From NCBI GenBank assembly GCA_048201975.1, contig DBFBGQ010000065.1, positions 1-21,057 of the forward strand: a DNA stretch of 21,057 nt. Reading direction: 5' to 3'. Below are positions 1-6,931 of this stretch, in pieces. The stretch is from Egerieenecus sp048201975. GTDB lineage: Bacteria; Bacillota; Clostridia; Christensenellales; Aristaeellaceae. Numbering within the stretch: position 1 is the first letter of the stretch; every line of letters starts with the position of its first letter. A program made the translations under genes and the position numbers. Under the pieces are notes generated by a model that searched no databases, was not told where the DNA came from, and saw nothing but the letters and a program-made list of their open reading frames with translations.

Positions 1-1381
1 GGGTGGGGGTGGGGGTCGTACCCGCCTTGAGCGCGGTCACGCTGAACAGCACCGTATAGGTGCTCTGCCCCGCCACGCCGTCGACCTCCAGGCCGTTGGT
101 CTCCTGGAACTCCTTCAGGGCGCTCACGCTGCCGGATCCGAACTTGCCGTCCACCTTGCCGGTATAATAGCCCAGCTCCTTCAGGCGGGACTGCACCAGC
201 TTCGCGTCGTCCCCGGAGGAACCGGAGCGCACGGTGGTTTCCGGCAGGGTGTAGGTAGGCGCCGGAGTGGGGGTTGCGGTGGGGGTGGGCGTAGCGGTGG
301 CGCCGGCCGCCAGGGCGTTGGCGCTCTCCAGCATGGCCTTGGTCTGGGTGCCCACCGCGCCGTCCGCGGTCAATCCGTTGGCCTTCTGGAAGGCCTTCAC
401 CGCGCTTTGGGTATCCTTGTCATAGGTGCCGGTGGCTTCCCCGTCATAATAGCCCAGCTCCTTGAGCCGGTTCTGCACGGTCACCACTGCGTCGCCCATG
501 TTGTTCAGGCGGATGATGGCGCCGGGCAGCGGGGAAAGGGTCATGATCTCCGTGGCCTTGCCCTGGCTGTTCTTGGGCTTGCCCTCGTAGAGGAATGCCT
601 GCAAATTGGCGTCGGCAATGCCTGTAACGGGGTAATCGTTGGCCTCCTGGAAGGCCTTGAGCGCCGTCTCCGTGCCGGAGCCGAACTTGCCGTCCACCTC
701 TCCGGAGAGGAAGCCCAGCTCGATCAGCGCGCTCTGCAGCGCCCGCACCGCCGTGCCCGTGTCGCCCTTCTGCACAACGTCGTAGCTGGGCGCCACGTAA
801 ATGTCGGAGGTTTCCACCGGCACCGCCGTGGCCGCGGGGGTGTTCGTCGCCTTGACGATCTCCTTGAGGTTGATATACTCCTTGACGCAGTAGCCGGTAT
901 CGCCCTGGTACTCCACCTGCGCGTAATCCCCCGACACCGCCAGGATGGTCACCGTGGCGCCCTTGGGAATCTGCCGGATCAGCCCGGAGGAGGTGGACTT
1001 CTTCTCCCGCAGGTTCACGCTGTCCTTGGTGGTCGTCTCATAGGGATAGCCCGTGGCCGTCTCGATCACGGTCACCGTGGGCAGGGGGGTGGCCGCGGCG
1101 CTCAGGTCCACGTACTCCTTTAGCACATAGCCCGTCCGGTCGTTGTAGGTAACCTTGTAATAGCTTCCGGAAGCGCCCAGCACGGTGATGGTATCGCCCT
1201 TGTCGATGCGCTCCAGCACCACGGAGGAAGAAGAGGCGCTGCGGCGCATATTGACGTTATCCGTGGTCACGGTGGTAAAGGGATAGGACAGATCGTCCGC
1301 CGCCGCCAGCCCTGTGGTGCAGAGCAGCGCAAGCGCCAGCGTCCATGCGATGATCCGTCTGAACACATTCCGCGGTTGCAT
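1..1381 (-). CDS. Exported SH3 / peptidoglycan-binding repeat protein (C-terminus beyond window)
   Basis: The protein starts with a signal peptide (hydrophobic run about residues 9-27, Ala-Ala-Ala-Asp cleavage area). Two bacterial SH3 modules follow, each recognisable by a 'VN-R-S/K ... G-TV/TI-L ... Y-V-KEY' pattern. Three PG_binding_1 modules come next, each with an 'LK-LGYY/LGFL-G--DG-FGSGT--A-K-FQ' pattern, joined by Thr-Pro repeats. Such proteins are secreted and bind cell wall; no catalytic domain is visible, but the end lies outside the window and could carry one. The ATG at 1381 is preceded by GGAGG with about 9 bases spacing; an ATG at 1389 is out of frame. The Thr-Pro linkers explain the GGTGGG-rich stretches near positions 1-18 and 262-300. 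Domain calls are from visible sequence pattern; the exact role is unknown. Confidence 0.85.
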   Translation of the reverse strand, partial: MQPRNVFRRIIAWTLALALLCTTGLAAADDLSYPFTTVTTDNVNMRRSASSSSVVLERIDKGDTITVLGASGSYYKVTYNDRTGYVLKEYVDLSAAATPLPTVTVIETATGYPYETTTKDSVNLREKKSTSSGLIRQIPKGATVTILAVSGDYAQVEYQGDTGYCVKEYINLKEIVKATNTPAATAVPVETSDIYVAPSYDVVQKGDTGTAVRALQSALIELGFLSGEVDGKFGSGTETALKAFQEANDYPVTGIADANLQAFLYEGKPKNSQGKATEIMTLSPLPGAIIRLNNMGDAVVTVQNRLKELGYYDGEATGTYDKDTQSAVKAFQKANGLTADGAVGTQTKAMLESANALAAGATATPTPTATPTPAPTYTLPETTVRSGSSGDDAKLVQSRLKELGYYTGKVDGKFGSGSVSALKEFQETNGLEVDGVAGQSTYTVLFSVTALKAGTTPTPT

Positions 1382-1419
1382 GCCTTCATCCTCCGGTTTC
1401 ATGAATTCATTCGTTTTCT

Positions 1420-1448
1420 ATTTTACGGCAGGAAGCCTGCCCTGTCAA
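1420..1448 (-). promoter_or_regulatory. Sigma-A type promoter of the SH3/PG-binding gene, with an inverted repeat in its spacer
   Basis: On the minus strand TTGACA (1443-1448) and TAAAAT (1420-1425) are separated by 17 bases. The spacer contains a perfect inverted repeat, GGCAGG-CTT-CCTGCC (1427-1441). The promoter lies in the 76-base gap before the gene starting at 1381, so this gene is probably transcribed on its own as well as by any read-through from the upstream zinc-ribbon gene. Confidence 0.6.
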
Positions 1449-1457
1449 TGCTCAATG

Positions 1458-2336
1458 TCATATATTCGTAACATCTCTCTGCTGCGCGGAGCCCGAAGGC
1501 GGCGCATCCTCCGACGCTTGGCGCATCTCGTCCAGCAGGGCGCGCATGGCGTCGGCCTCCTGGGGGGCCAGGGGCGTCTCCGCCGGCTGGGCGGCAGGCT
1601 GCGCCGCCGGGGAGGCTTCCGCGGCGCGGGGCTTGCGGGGTCTGGGCGGAGCCTTCATGTCCTCGGGAAGCAGCAGGTCCTTGCGCCGGCCCACCTTGTC
1701 CCGCATAAATTCCAGCACATCTTCATATTGAAAAGCGCTGCATGGCAGCGCCAGGCGCATCCACCAGTTGGGCGCATACAGCAGCACCATGGCCTTCTCC
1801 GGCCACAGCTGCACCCGGGAGATTTCCTTCCACGCAATTTCCCGCGTCTGCACGGGCAGCACCACGCCCGCCGGGCCTTGCACCGCCTGACGCGCCATCC
1901 CCGGCGGGCAAAGGCGCAGCGCCAGGCGCAGAGGCGTGGGATCCAGCAGATAGACGGTGACGTGCGCGCCCTTGCTGTCCACCACGCAGTCCAGCAGATC
2001 CCTGCCCTGCCCCAGCAGCACAAGCCACAGCGCCGCCAGCGCCGCCAGGCACAGTGTTCCCCAACTCCACAGCAGGCCCTGGGACAGCAGCGCCTCCACC
2101 GCCGCCCAGCCGCCCGCCAGGCCTTCCAGCAGCAGAATCATCCCCAGCACCGCCGCCAGGGCGGGAACCATGATGCGCAGCACGCTGTTCCAGCACATCC
2201 AGTCCTTCACCGGGCTGTGCTCCAGGCACCAGACCACCCGCGCGCTGGACTTGGCCAGCTTGCCGCCGCAGTAGGGGCAAACCTCCCCCCGGGGCACGTC
2301 CTGTCCGCACTTCTTACAATAGGAAGTGATCGCCAT
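1458..2336 (-). CDS. Zinc-ribbon membrane protein of unknown function
   Basis: The protein has 292 residues with this start. The N-terminus carries a zinc ribbon, CKKC at 7-10 and CPYC at 20-23. Two hydrophobic segments follow (about 53-76 and 88-109), then a soluble region of about 120 residues resembling a PH-like or membrane-associated domain, and an Ala/Pro-rich acidic tail. There are two possible in-frame ATGs. The one at 2342 directly abuts the AGGGAGG (2343-2349), while the one at 2336 sits 6 bases from it and is preferred. I do not recognise a named family. Zinc ribbon plus two membrane segments is common in Firmicute envelope proteins. It lies upstream of, and in the same direction as, the SH3/PG-binding gene, which has its own promoter. 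Confidence 0.75.
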   Translation of the reverse strand: MAITSYCKKCGQDVPRGEVCPYCGGKLAKSSARVVWCLEHSPVKDWMCWNSVLRIMVPALAAVLGMILLLEGLAGGWAAVEALLSQGLLWSWGTLCLAALAALWLVLLGQGRDLLDCVVDSKGAHVTVYLLDPTPLRLALRLCPPGMARQAVQGPAGVVLPVQTREIAWKEISRVQLWPEKAMVLLYAPNWWMRLALPCSAFQYEDVLEFMRDKVGRRKDLLLPEDMKAPPRPRKPRAAEASPAAQPAAQPAETPLAPQEADAMRALLDEMRQASEDAPPSGSAQQRDVTNI

Positions 2337-2363
2337 GTACATCCTCCCTTTGCTATCCTGATT

Positions 2364-2392
2364 ATTTTACCACATCAGGGAAAAAGCCGCAA
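2364..2392 (-). promoter_or_regulatory. Promoter of the zinc-ribbon membrane protein gene
   Basis: On the minus strand TTGCGG (2387-2392), a 17-base spacer and TAAAAT (2364-2369), with a TG one base before the -10 (extended -10). It is divergent from the transport-operon promoter at 2478-2507. Confidence 0.5.
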
Positions 2393-2477
2393 CGGAGGCG
2401 CATCCGCCGCGGCATTTTCCGTGTCTGGCAAAACGCGGTTCCTCTAAAATATTTTTTTCACAATGTTTTTGACACTA

Positions 2478-2507
2478 TTGACAACGCGCAAAGAAAAGTG
2501 CTATGAT
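2478..2507 (+). promoter_or_regulatory. Promoter of the ABC transport operon
   Basis: TTGACA (2478-2483), an 18-base spacer and TATGAT (2502-2507). Start of transcription is expected near 2513-2515. An interrupted palindrome, AGAGT-G-ACTCT (2516-2526), lies right at the predicted start and could be an operator; no regulator is identified. Confidence 0.6.
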
Positions 2508-2581
2508 AACTGCACAGAGTGACTCTTGTGAATACGCAATTGAAAAACCTGGTTTATTTTTGAGAAAGGACGTGGTTTCTC

Positions 2582-3667
2582 ATGAAAAAACTGTTGGCTC
2601 TTCTTTTGGTCGCCGCCATGGCAATGGGACTGTGCAGCGTGACCTACGCCGAGGAGGCGGAGGGCATCGACCAGGCGCTCATCGACGCCGCCAAGGCTGA
2701 GGGCGAGCTCACCGTGTATGGCAGCTGCGAGGAAGCCTACCTCAACGCCGCCTGCGACAAGTTCCAGGAGCTCTACGGCATCACGGTCAACCGTCAGCGC
2801 CTGTCCACCGGCGAGGTTGCCGCCAAGATCGAAGAAGAAAACGGCAACCCCAGCGCCGACGTGTGGTTCGGCGGCACCACCGACCCCTACAACGAGTCCG
2901 TGGCCAAGGGCCTGCTGGAGCCCTATGAGGCCAAGAACGCCAGCCACCTGCTGGGCGACATGTACCGCGACAAGGACGGCTGCTGGTACGGCATCTACAA
3001 GGGCATCCTGGGCTTCATGTGCAACACCGAGGAGCTGGAGCGCCTGGGCCTGGAAGAGCCCAAGGATTGGGACGACCTGCTCAAGCCCGAATACAAGGGC
3101 CTGATCTGGATGTCCAACCCCAACACCGCCGGCACCGCCAAGCTGGTCATCAACACCATGGTGCAGATGAAGGGCCATGACGAGGCCATGGAATACTTCG
3201 TGGAACTGGACAAGAACATCGCCCAGTACACCAAGTCCGGCTCCGGCCCCTCCAAGAAGGTCGGCATCGGCGAATGCGTCATCGGCATCGGCTTCCTGCA
3301 TGACGGCATCACCCAGATTCTGGACGGCTACGACAACATCAGCCTGGTTATCCCCGCCAGCGGCACCAGCTTCGAGATCGGCGCCACCGCCATCTTCAAG
3401 GGCGCCAAGCATCCCAACGCCGCCAAGCTGTGGATCGAGTACGCTCTGAGCCCCGACTGCGTGAACATCGCCAAGGAAAACGAGAGCTTCCAGTTCCTGG
3501 TGATCGACAACGCCGAGCAGCCCGAAGAGGCCACCGCCTTTGGTCTGGATCCTGAAAACGTGATCGATTACGACTTTGAAGACGCCAAGGCCAACACCTC
3601 CAAGTACGTTGAGGATTACTTCAACGCCCTGGGCGCCGCCGCGGACGACCGCTTCGAAACCGAGTAA
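2582..3667 (+). CDS. ABC transporter substrate-binding protein, AfuA/FbpA-like (sugar-phosphate or phosphonate more likely than iron)
   Basis: A 361-residue exported binding protein with a signal peptide ending near TYA|EE (residue 23). No acceptable lipobox is visible: the Cys at 18 has Leu before it. The mature part follows the family pattern of type-2 periplasmic binding proteins usually labelled Fe(III) (GELTVYGS at 41-48, SADVWFGG at 91-98, SGSGPSKKV at 219-227). In ferric-binding proteins two adjacent tyrosines hold the metal. At the corresponding hinge region this protein has GIGF-LHD (His240, Asp241) with Glu265 further on. From memory, Actinobacillus AfuA, which binds hexose phosphates, uses a His-Asp pair and a Glu in this way. 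Transport of a phosphorylated compound is therefore inferred. The start has AAAGGA 11 bases upstream. It is first gene of an operon with permease and ATPase. Confidence 0.85.
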   Translation: MKKLLALLLVAAMAMGLCSVTYAEEAEGIDQALIDAAKAEGELTVYGSCEEAYLNAACDKFQELYGITVNRQRLSTGEVAAKIEEENGNPSADVWFGGTTDPYNESVAKGLLEPYEAKNASHLLGDMYRDKDGCWYGIYKGILGFMCNTEELERLGLEEPKDWDDLLKPEYKGLIWMSNPNTAGTAKLVINTMVQMKGHDEAMEYFVELDKNIAQYTKSGSGPSKKVGIGECVIGIGFLHDGITQILDGYDNISLVIPASGTSFEIGATAIFKGAKHPNAAKLWIEYALSPDCVNIAKENESFQFLVIDNAEQPEEATAFGLDPENVIDYDFEDAKANTSKYVEDYFNALGAAADDRFETE

Positions 3668-3682
3668 CTGAACATGCTGTGT

Positions 3683-3720
3683 CGGCGGGGAGGATGACGC
3701 TGCGTCATCCTCCTTCGCCG
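3683..3720 (+). promoter_or_regulatory. Long intercistronic hairpin between binding-protein and permease genes
   Basis: GGAGGATGACGC (3689-3700) and GCGTCATCCTCC (3702-3713) are perfect complements separated by one base. The stem is extended by CGGCG (3683-3687) with CGCCG (3716-3720) across a small internal loop. No T-run follows. Such stems commonly protect the upstream binding-protein message or limit read-through into the membrane genes; that role is inferred. Confidence 0.65.
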
Positions 3721-3749
3721 TCTTCACGGGAAAAAGGAGGTTGGTACGC

Positions 3750-5468
3750 TTGCTTAAGGCGCAAAGCGCAAGGCTGGAGCGCAAGAAGCTGTTCGGCGAC
3801 CCGGTGATGGTCTCCACCATTGTGGTGCTGCTGATCTTCCTGGCCTTATTTATTCTTTATCCCCTGGCCATGCTGCTCATCGACAGCATCGTGTCGGAAG
3901 GCCGGCTGACGCTGGACGTGTTCAGCCGCGTGCTGGATATGGGGCGGTTCCGCACGGCGTTTACCAACACGCTGGAGCTGGGCTTCATCGTGGGGCTGGG
4001 GTCCACGGCCCTGGGGTTGCTGTTCGCCTATGTGGATGTGTATGTGGACATCCGCTCCCGGGTGGTGCGGCAGATGTTCCGCGTGGTGAGCATGCTGCCG
4101 GTGGTCTCGCCGCCCTTCGTGCTGTCCCTGAGCATGATTCTGCTCTTCGGGCGCGGCGGCATCATCACCCGCAGCCTGCTGGGCATCTATGACAGCAACA
4201 TCTACGGCCTGCACGGCATCGCCATCGTGCAGATCCTGACGTTCTTCCCCGTGTGCTACATGATGCTCAAGGGGCTGCTCAAAAACATCGACCCCTCCCT
4301 GGAGGAGGCCAGCCGGGACATGGGCGCCAGCCGCTGGAAGGTGTTTACCACCGTGACCTTTCCGCTGCTGCTGCCGGGCCTGGGCAACGCCTTCCTGGTC
4401 ACCTTCATCGAATCGGTGGCCGACTTTGCCAACCCCATGATGATCGGCGGCAGCTTTGACACGCTGGCCACCACCATTTACCTGCAGGTCACCGGCGCCT
4501 ACGACAAGGCCGGCGCCAGCGCCATGGCCGTGGTGCTGCTGTCCCTGACGCTGATCCTGTTCCTGATCCAGAAATATTACCTGGAGAAGCGCACCTACGC
4601 CACCCTGACCGGCAAGGCCAGCCGCGCCCGCATGCTCATTGCCGACAAGAGCGTCACCCGGCCGCTGACCATCGCCTGCTCGCTGTTTTCCGCGTTTGTC
4701 ATCCTGATGTATGTGAGCATTCCCTTTGGGGCGCTGTTCAACCTGTGGGGCCGGGACTACTCCCTGACGCTCAAGCATTTTGACTACATGTTCAAATACA
4801 GCGGCCTGAAGGCCTTCCGGGATTCCTTCGTGCTCAGCCTGATCGCTTCGCCCATCACCGCGCTGCTGTCCATGATCATCAGTTACCTGGTGGTGAAAAA
4901 GAAGTTCCGCACCAAGGGCCTCATCGAGTTTGCCAGCATGCTGGCCATGGCCGTGCCCGGCACGGTGCTGGGCGTGGGGTATATCCGCGGCTTTGCCAAC
5001 GGCGTGTTCCACACGGGGTTCCTCCAGGGGCTATATGGCACGGGCGCGATTCTGGTGATCGTGTTCATCGTGCGCAGTTTACCCGTGGGCACCCGCAGCG
5101 GCATTTCCGCCCTGCGGCAAATCGACAAATCCATCGAGGAGAGCGCCTACGACCTGGGCGCGGGCAGCGGCAAGGTGTTTACCTCCGTCACCCTGCCGCT
5201 GATCAAGGACAGCTTCCTCAGCGGCCTGGTGACCACCTTCGTGCGCTCCATTACCGCCATCAGCGCCATCATCCTGCTGGTGACGCCCCAGTACCTGCTC
5301 ATCACCACGCAGATCAATGAATTTGCGGAGAAGGGCAAATACGGCGTGGCCTGCGCTTACGCGACCATACTGATCGCCATCGTGTATGCGTCCATCGTCG
5401 TGATGAACCTGGTGACCAAGTATTTCGGCACCAGCAGAAAGTTAAAGGGAGGCAGCGAAGATGCCTAA
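3750..5468 (+). CDS. ABC transporter permease, two fused membrane domains (FbpB/AfuB type)
   Basis: About 572 residues forming two homologous halves of roughly six membrane segments each. Each half contains an EAA loop that docks on the ATPase: EEASRDMGASRWKVF about residue 185 and EESAYDLGAGSGKVF about residue 463. One fused chain therefore supplies both permease domains, as in FbpB, ThiP and AfuB. Start choice: AGGAGG ends at 3740. The TTG at 3741 directly touches it and cannot be used well, while the in-frame TTG at 3750 has a 9-base spacing and is preferred; no suitable ATG is near. The gene follows the binding protein by 82 bases and overlaps the ATPase gene by 8 bases, consistent with translational coupling. 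Confidence 0.9.
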   Translation: MLKAQSARLERKKLFGDPVMVSTIVVLLIFLALFILYPLAMLLIDSIVSEGRLTLDVFSRVLDMGRFRTAFTNTLELGFIVGLGSTALGLLFAYVDVYVDIRSRVVRQMFRVVSMLPVVSPPFVLSLSMILLFGRGGIITRSLLGIYDSNIYGLHGIAIVQILTFFPVCYMMLKGLLKNIDPSLEEASRDMGASRWKVFTTVTFPLLLPGLGNAFLVTFIESVADFANPMMIGGSFDTLATTIYLQVTGAYDKAGASAMAVVLLSLTLILFLIQKYYLEKRTYATLTGKASRARMLIADKSVTRPLTIACSLFSAFVILMYVSIPFGALFNLWGRDYSLTLKHFDYMFKYSGLKAFRDSFVLSLIASPITALLSMIISYLVVKKKFRTKGLIEFASMLAMAVPGTVLGVGYIRGFANGVFHTGFLQGLYGTGAILVIVFIVRSLPVGTRSGISALRQIDKSIEESAYDLGAGSGKVFTSVTLPLIKDSFLSGLVTTFVRSITAISAIILLVTPQYLLITTQINEFAEKGKYGVACAYATILIAIVYASIVVMNLVTKYFGTSRKLKGGSEDA

Positions 5469-6540
5469 GGAAAGCAAAGGCGTGCGCCTGGATCATATCT
5501 CCAAAATTTATAAGGACCCCAAAACCGGCAAGGATTTCTATGCTGTCCACGACGTTTCCCTGGACATCGCGCCGGGGAGCTTCGTCACCCTGCTGGGCCC
5601 CTCCGGCTGCGGCAAAACCACCACACTGCGCATGGTGGCCGGCTTTGAGAGCCCCGACGAGGGCGAAATCTATCTGGGCGGCCAACCCATTAACGAGCTG
5701 ACCCCCAACAAGCGTGACACCGCCATGGTGTTCCAAAGCTATGCGCTTTTCCCCCACTACAACGTGTTTGACAACGTGGCCTACGGCCTCAAGCTGCGCA
5801 AAGTGCCCAAGGCGGAGATCCAGCAGCGGGTCAAAGCCATTCTGGAACTGGTGGAAATGAGCGGCATGGAAAGCCGCATGACCAACCAGCTCTCCGGCGG
5901 CCAGCAGCAGCGGGTGGCCCTGGCCCGGGCGCTGGTGGTGGAACCGGGGGTCCTGCTCTTTGACGAGCCGCTTTCCAACCTGGACGCCAAGCTGCGGGTA
6001 ACCATGCGCACGGAGATACGGCGCATCCAGCAGAAGCTGGGCATCACCGCCATCTACGTGACCCATGACCAATCGGAAGCCATGTCCATCTCCGACGAGA
6101 TCATCATCATGAAAAAGGGCGTTATCGCCCAGATGGGCAGCCCCAAAGCCATCTATTATCACCCCAAGGATGAGTTCGTGGCCGACTTCATCGGCGAGGC
6201 CAACTTCATCAAGGGAACCGTCAAGGCCATGCAGGGCAACGACTGCATCGTCACCGTGGAGGGGCGCGATGTTGTGGTGGAAACCGATACGCCCCGCCAG
6301 GCCGGCGCGGCAGCGGAAATCGTCCTGCGCCCCGAAGCCATTGAAATTGCCGCCGAGGGCCTGCTGGCCTGCACCGTGGAGCTGAGCTGCTTCATGGGCA
6401 GCTACCAGAACTACCACGTGCGTCTGGATGACGGCACCGTGGTAAAGATTACCGACAGCTGCCCCCTGAACAAGCGCGTCTTTGAGGTGGGCGAACGTGT
6501 CGCCATCCGCTTCAACAAGGACTGCGCGCATCTGCTGTAA
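5461..6540 (+). CDS. ABC transporter ATP-binding protein with TOBE-like C-terminal domain (FbpC/AfuC/PotA type)
   Basis: A 359-residue cytoplasmic ATPase that powers the adjacent permease. All nucleotide-binding motifs are present: Walker A GPSGCGKTT (46-54), Q-loop Gln92, signature LSGGQ (144-148), Walker B LLFDEP (165-170), D-loop SNLD and switch His202. Residues from about 240 form the TOBE-like beta domain typical of the iron, spermidine and sugar importers, which can help regulation or substrate specificity. ATG at 5461 has AGGGAGG 8 bases upstream, inside the end of the permease gene. It ends the three-gene importer operon; repeat copy A and its terminator hairpin follow at once. Confidence 0.95.
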   Translation: MPKESKGVRLDHISKIYKDPKTGKDFYAVHDVSLDIAPGSFVTLLGPSGCGKTTTLRMVAGFESPDEGEIYLGGQPINELTPNKRDTAMVFQSYALFPHYNVFDNVAYGLKLRKVPKAEIQQRVKAILELVEMSGMESRMTNQLSGGQQQRVALARALVVEPGVLLFDEPLSNLDAKLRVTMRTEIRRIQQKLGITAIYVTHDQSEAMSISDEIIIMKKGVIAQMGSPKAIYYHPKDEFVADFIGEANFIKGTVKAMQGNDCIVTVEGRDVVVETDTPRQAGAAAEIVLRPEAIEIAAEGLLACTVELSCFMGSYQNYHVRLDDGTVVKITDSCPLNKRVFEVGERVAIRFNKDCAHLL

Positions 6541-6561
6541 TGGAAAGCTGCATCCTTTTCA

Positions 6562-6585
6562 CCCGCCCGGTTCACGCCGGGCGGG
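6562..6585 (+). terminator. GC-rich hairpin after the ABC operon, abutting repeat copy A
   Basis: CCCGCCCGG (6562-6570) pairs perfectly with CCGGGCGGG (6577-6585) around a 6-base loop. There is no T-run after it, so on its own it is a weak intrinsic terminator. The AT-flanked hairpin 20 bases on is the better stop signal. A very similar stem sits at 6786-6809. Confidence 0.4.
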
Positions 6586-6586
6586 A

Positions 6587-6726
6587 CAGCGTGTCGAAAA
6601 AGTGGGCAAGCCCACTTTTTCGAAGAAGCAACTTCGGCCAACCAGAGGTCGTCCGAAGTTGTAAGGAATTGATTTTGCAAGCAAAATTAACGACCCGCCC
6701 CGTCGGCAAAGCCGCCGGATACGAAT
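6587..6726 (+). repeat. Multi-hairpin dispersed repeat, copy A (second copy at 20917-21057)
   Basis: About 140 bases, gap-free match to the copy at the right edge, with roughly 13 differences by eye. Four hairpins can be drawn. H1 is TCGAAAAAGTGGGC (6594-6607) with its complement (6610-6623). H2 is AACTTCGG (6630-6637) with CCGAAGTT (6653-6660). H3 is GATTTTGC (6671-6678) with GCAAAATT (6681-6688). H4 spans 6700-6718 (CCG-T-CGGC / GCCG-C-CGG). Most differences between copies preserve pairing. No protein is encoded: the frames across it are short and unconserved in context. It may be a mobile non-coding element or a structured 3' UTR RNA. Confidence 0.85.
6597..6620. terminator. Bidirectional intrinsic terminator inside repeat copy A (H1)
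   Basis: A GTGGGC/GCCCAC stem with a 2-base centre (4-base effective loop) is preceded by AAAAA and followed by TTTTT, so it reads as an intrinsic terminator on both strands. It lies about 55 bases after the ABC ATPase stop codon and likely ends that operon. Confidence 0.65.
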
Positions 6727-6730
6727 AAAA

Positions 6731-6775
6731 GTCGAAGGGGCTGCGGCCCCTCCGACGCCTCTGGGGAGTTTTTTT
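6731..6775 (+). terminator. Hairpin plus T7 run between repeat A and the ECF operon
   Basis: GTCG-A-AGGGGC (6731-6741) pairs with GCCCCT-C-CGAC with one mismatch. A short spacer with CTC/GAG pairing follows, then seven Ts (6769-6775). It may belong to a longer form of the repeat, but copy B is cut by the window end so this cannot be tested here. Stretch 6541-6931 holds only these hairpins, the repeat and the sigma-operon promoter. Confidence 0.5.
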
Positions 6776-6785
6776 GACAGTCTGA

Positions 6786-6809
6786 CCCGCCCGATTCAAT
6801 CCGGGCGGG
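6786..6809 (+). other. GC-rich hairpin resembling the one at 6562-6585
   Basis: CCCGCCCG (6786-6793) and CGGGCGGG (6802-6809), followed by ATTCTTT. The arms match those of the hairpin on the other side of repeat A, so the repeat is bracketed by near-identical stems. Confidence 0.5.
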
Positions 6810-6871
6810 ATTCTTTATACCTTGCGCTGAAAAGCACATTTCCATGGGGAGCAAAAAAAGCGTAAACCGCC

Positions 6872-6899
6872 TGACAGTTTGCCGCTTCCCATCCGTCTA
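6872..6899 (+). promoter_or_regulatory. Candidate ECF-type autoregulated promoter
   Basis: TGACAG (6872-6877), 16 bases, CGTCTA (6894-6899). A CGTC-containing -10 is typical of Firmicute ECF sigma factors that drive their own operon. A perfect 12-base palindrome, TGTAACGTTACA (6905-6916), covers the expected start of transcription. Confidence 0.45.
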
Positions 6900-6931
6900 A
6901 AGGATGTAACGTTACAAAGGGAGGTGGCCGA

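Noticed and set aside
1..18. G-rich repeat as a possible quadruplex or regulatory repeat
   Set aside because: It is the coding sequence of a Thr-Pro linker in the minus-strand wall protein, repeated near 262-300 for the same reason.
3668..3682. Rho-independent terminator ending the operon after the binding protein
   Set aside because: The hairpin at 3683-3720 has no T-run and the permease ribosome site follows within 20 bases, so it is treated as an intercistronic stem.
6540..6728. Short open frames across the repeat, also seen at 20782-20994
   Set aside because: They encode similar peptides only because the DNA repeat is conserved. The differences follow hairpin pairing, not codons, and no ribosome site precedes them.
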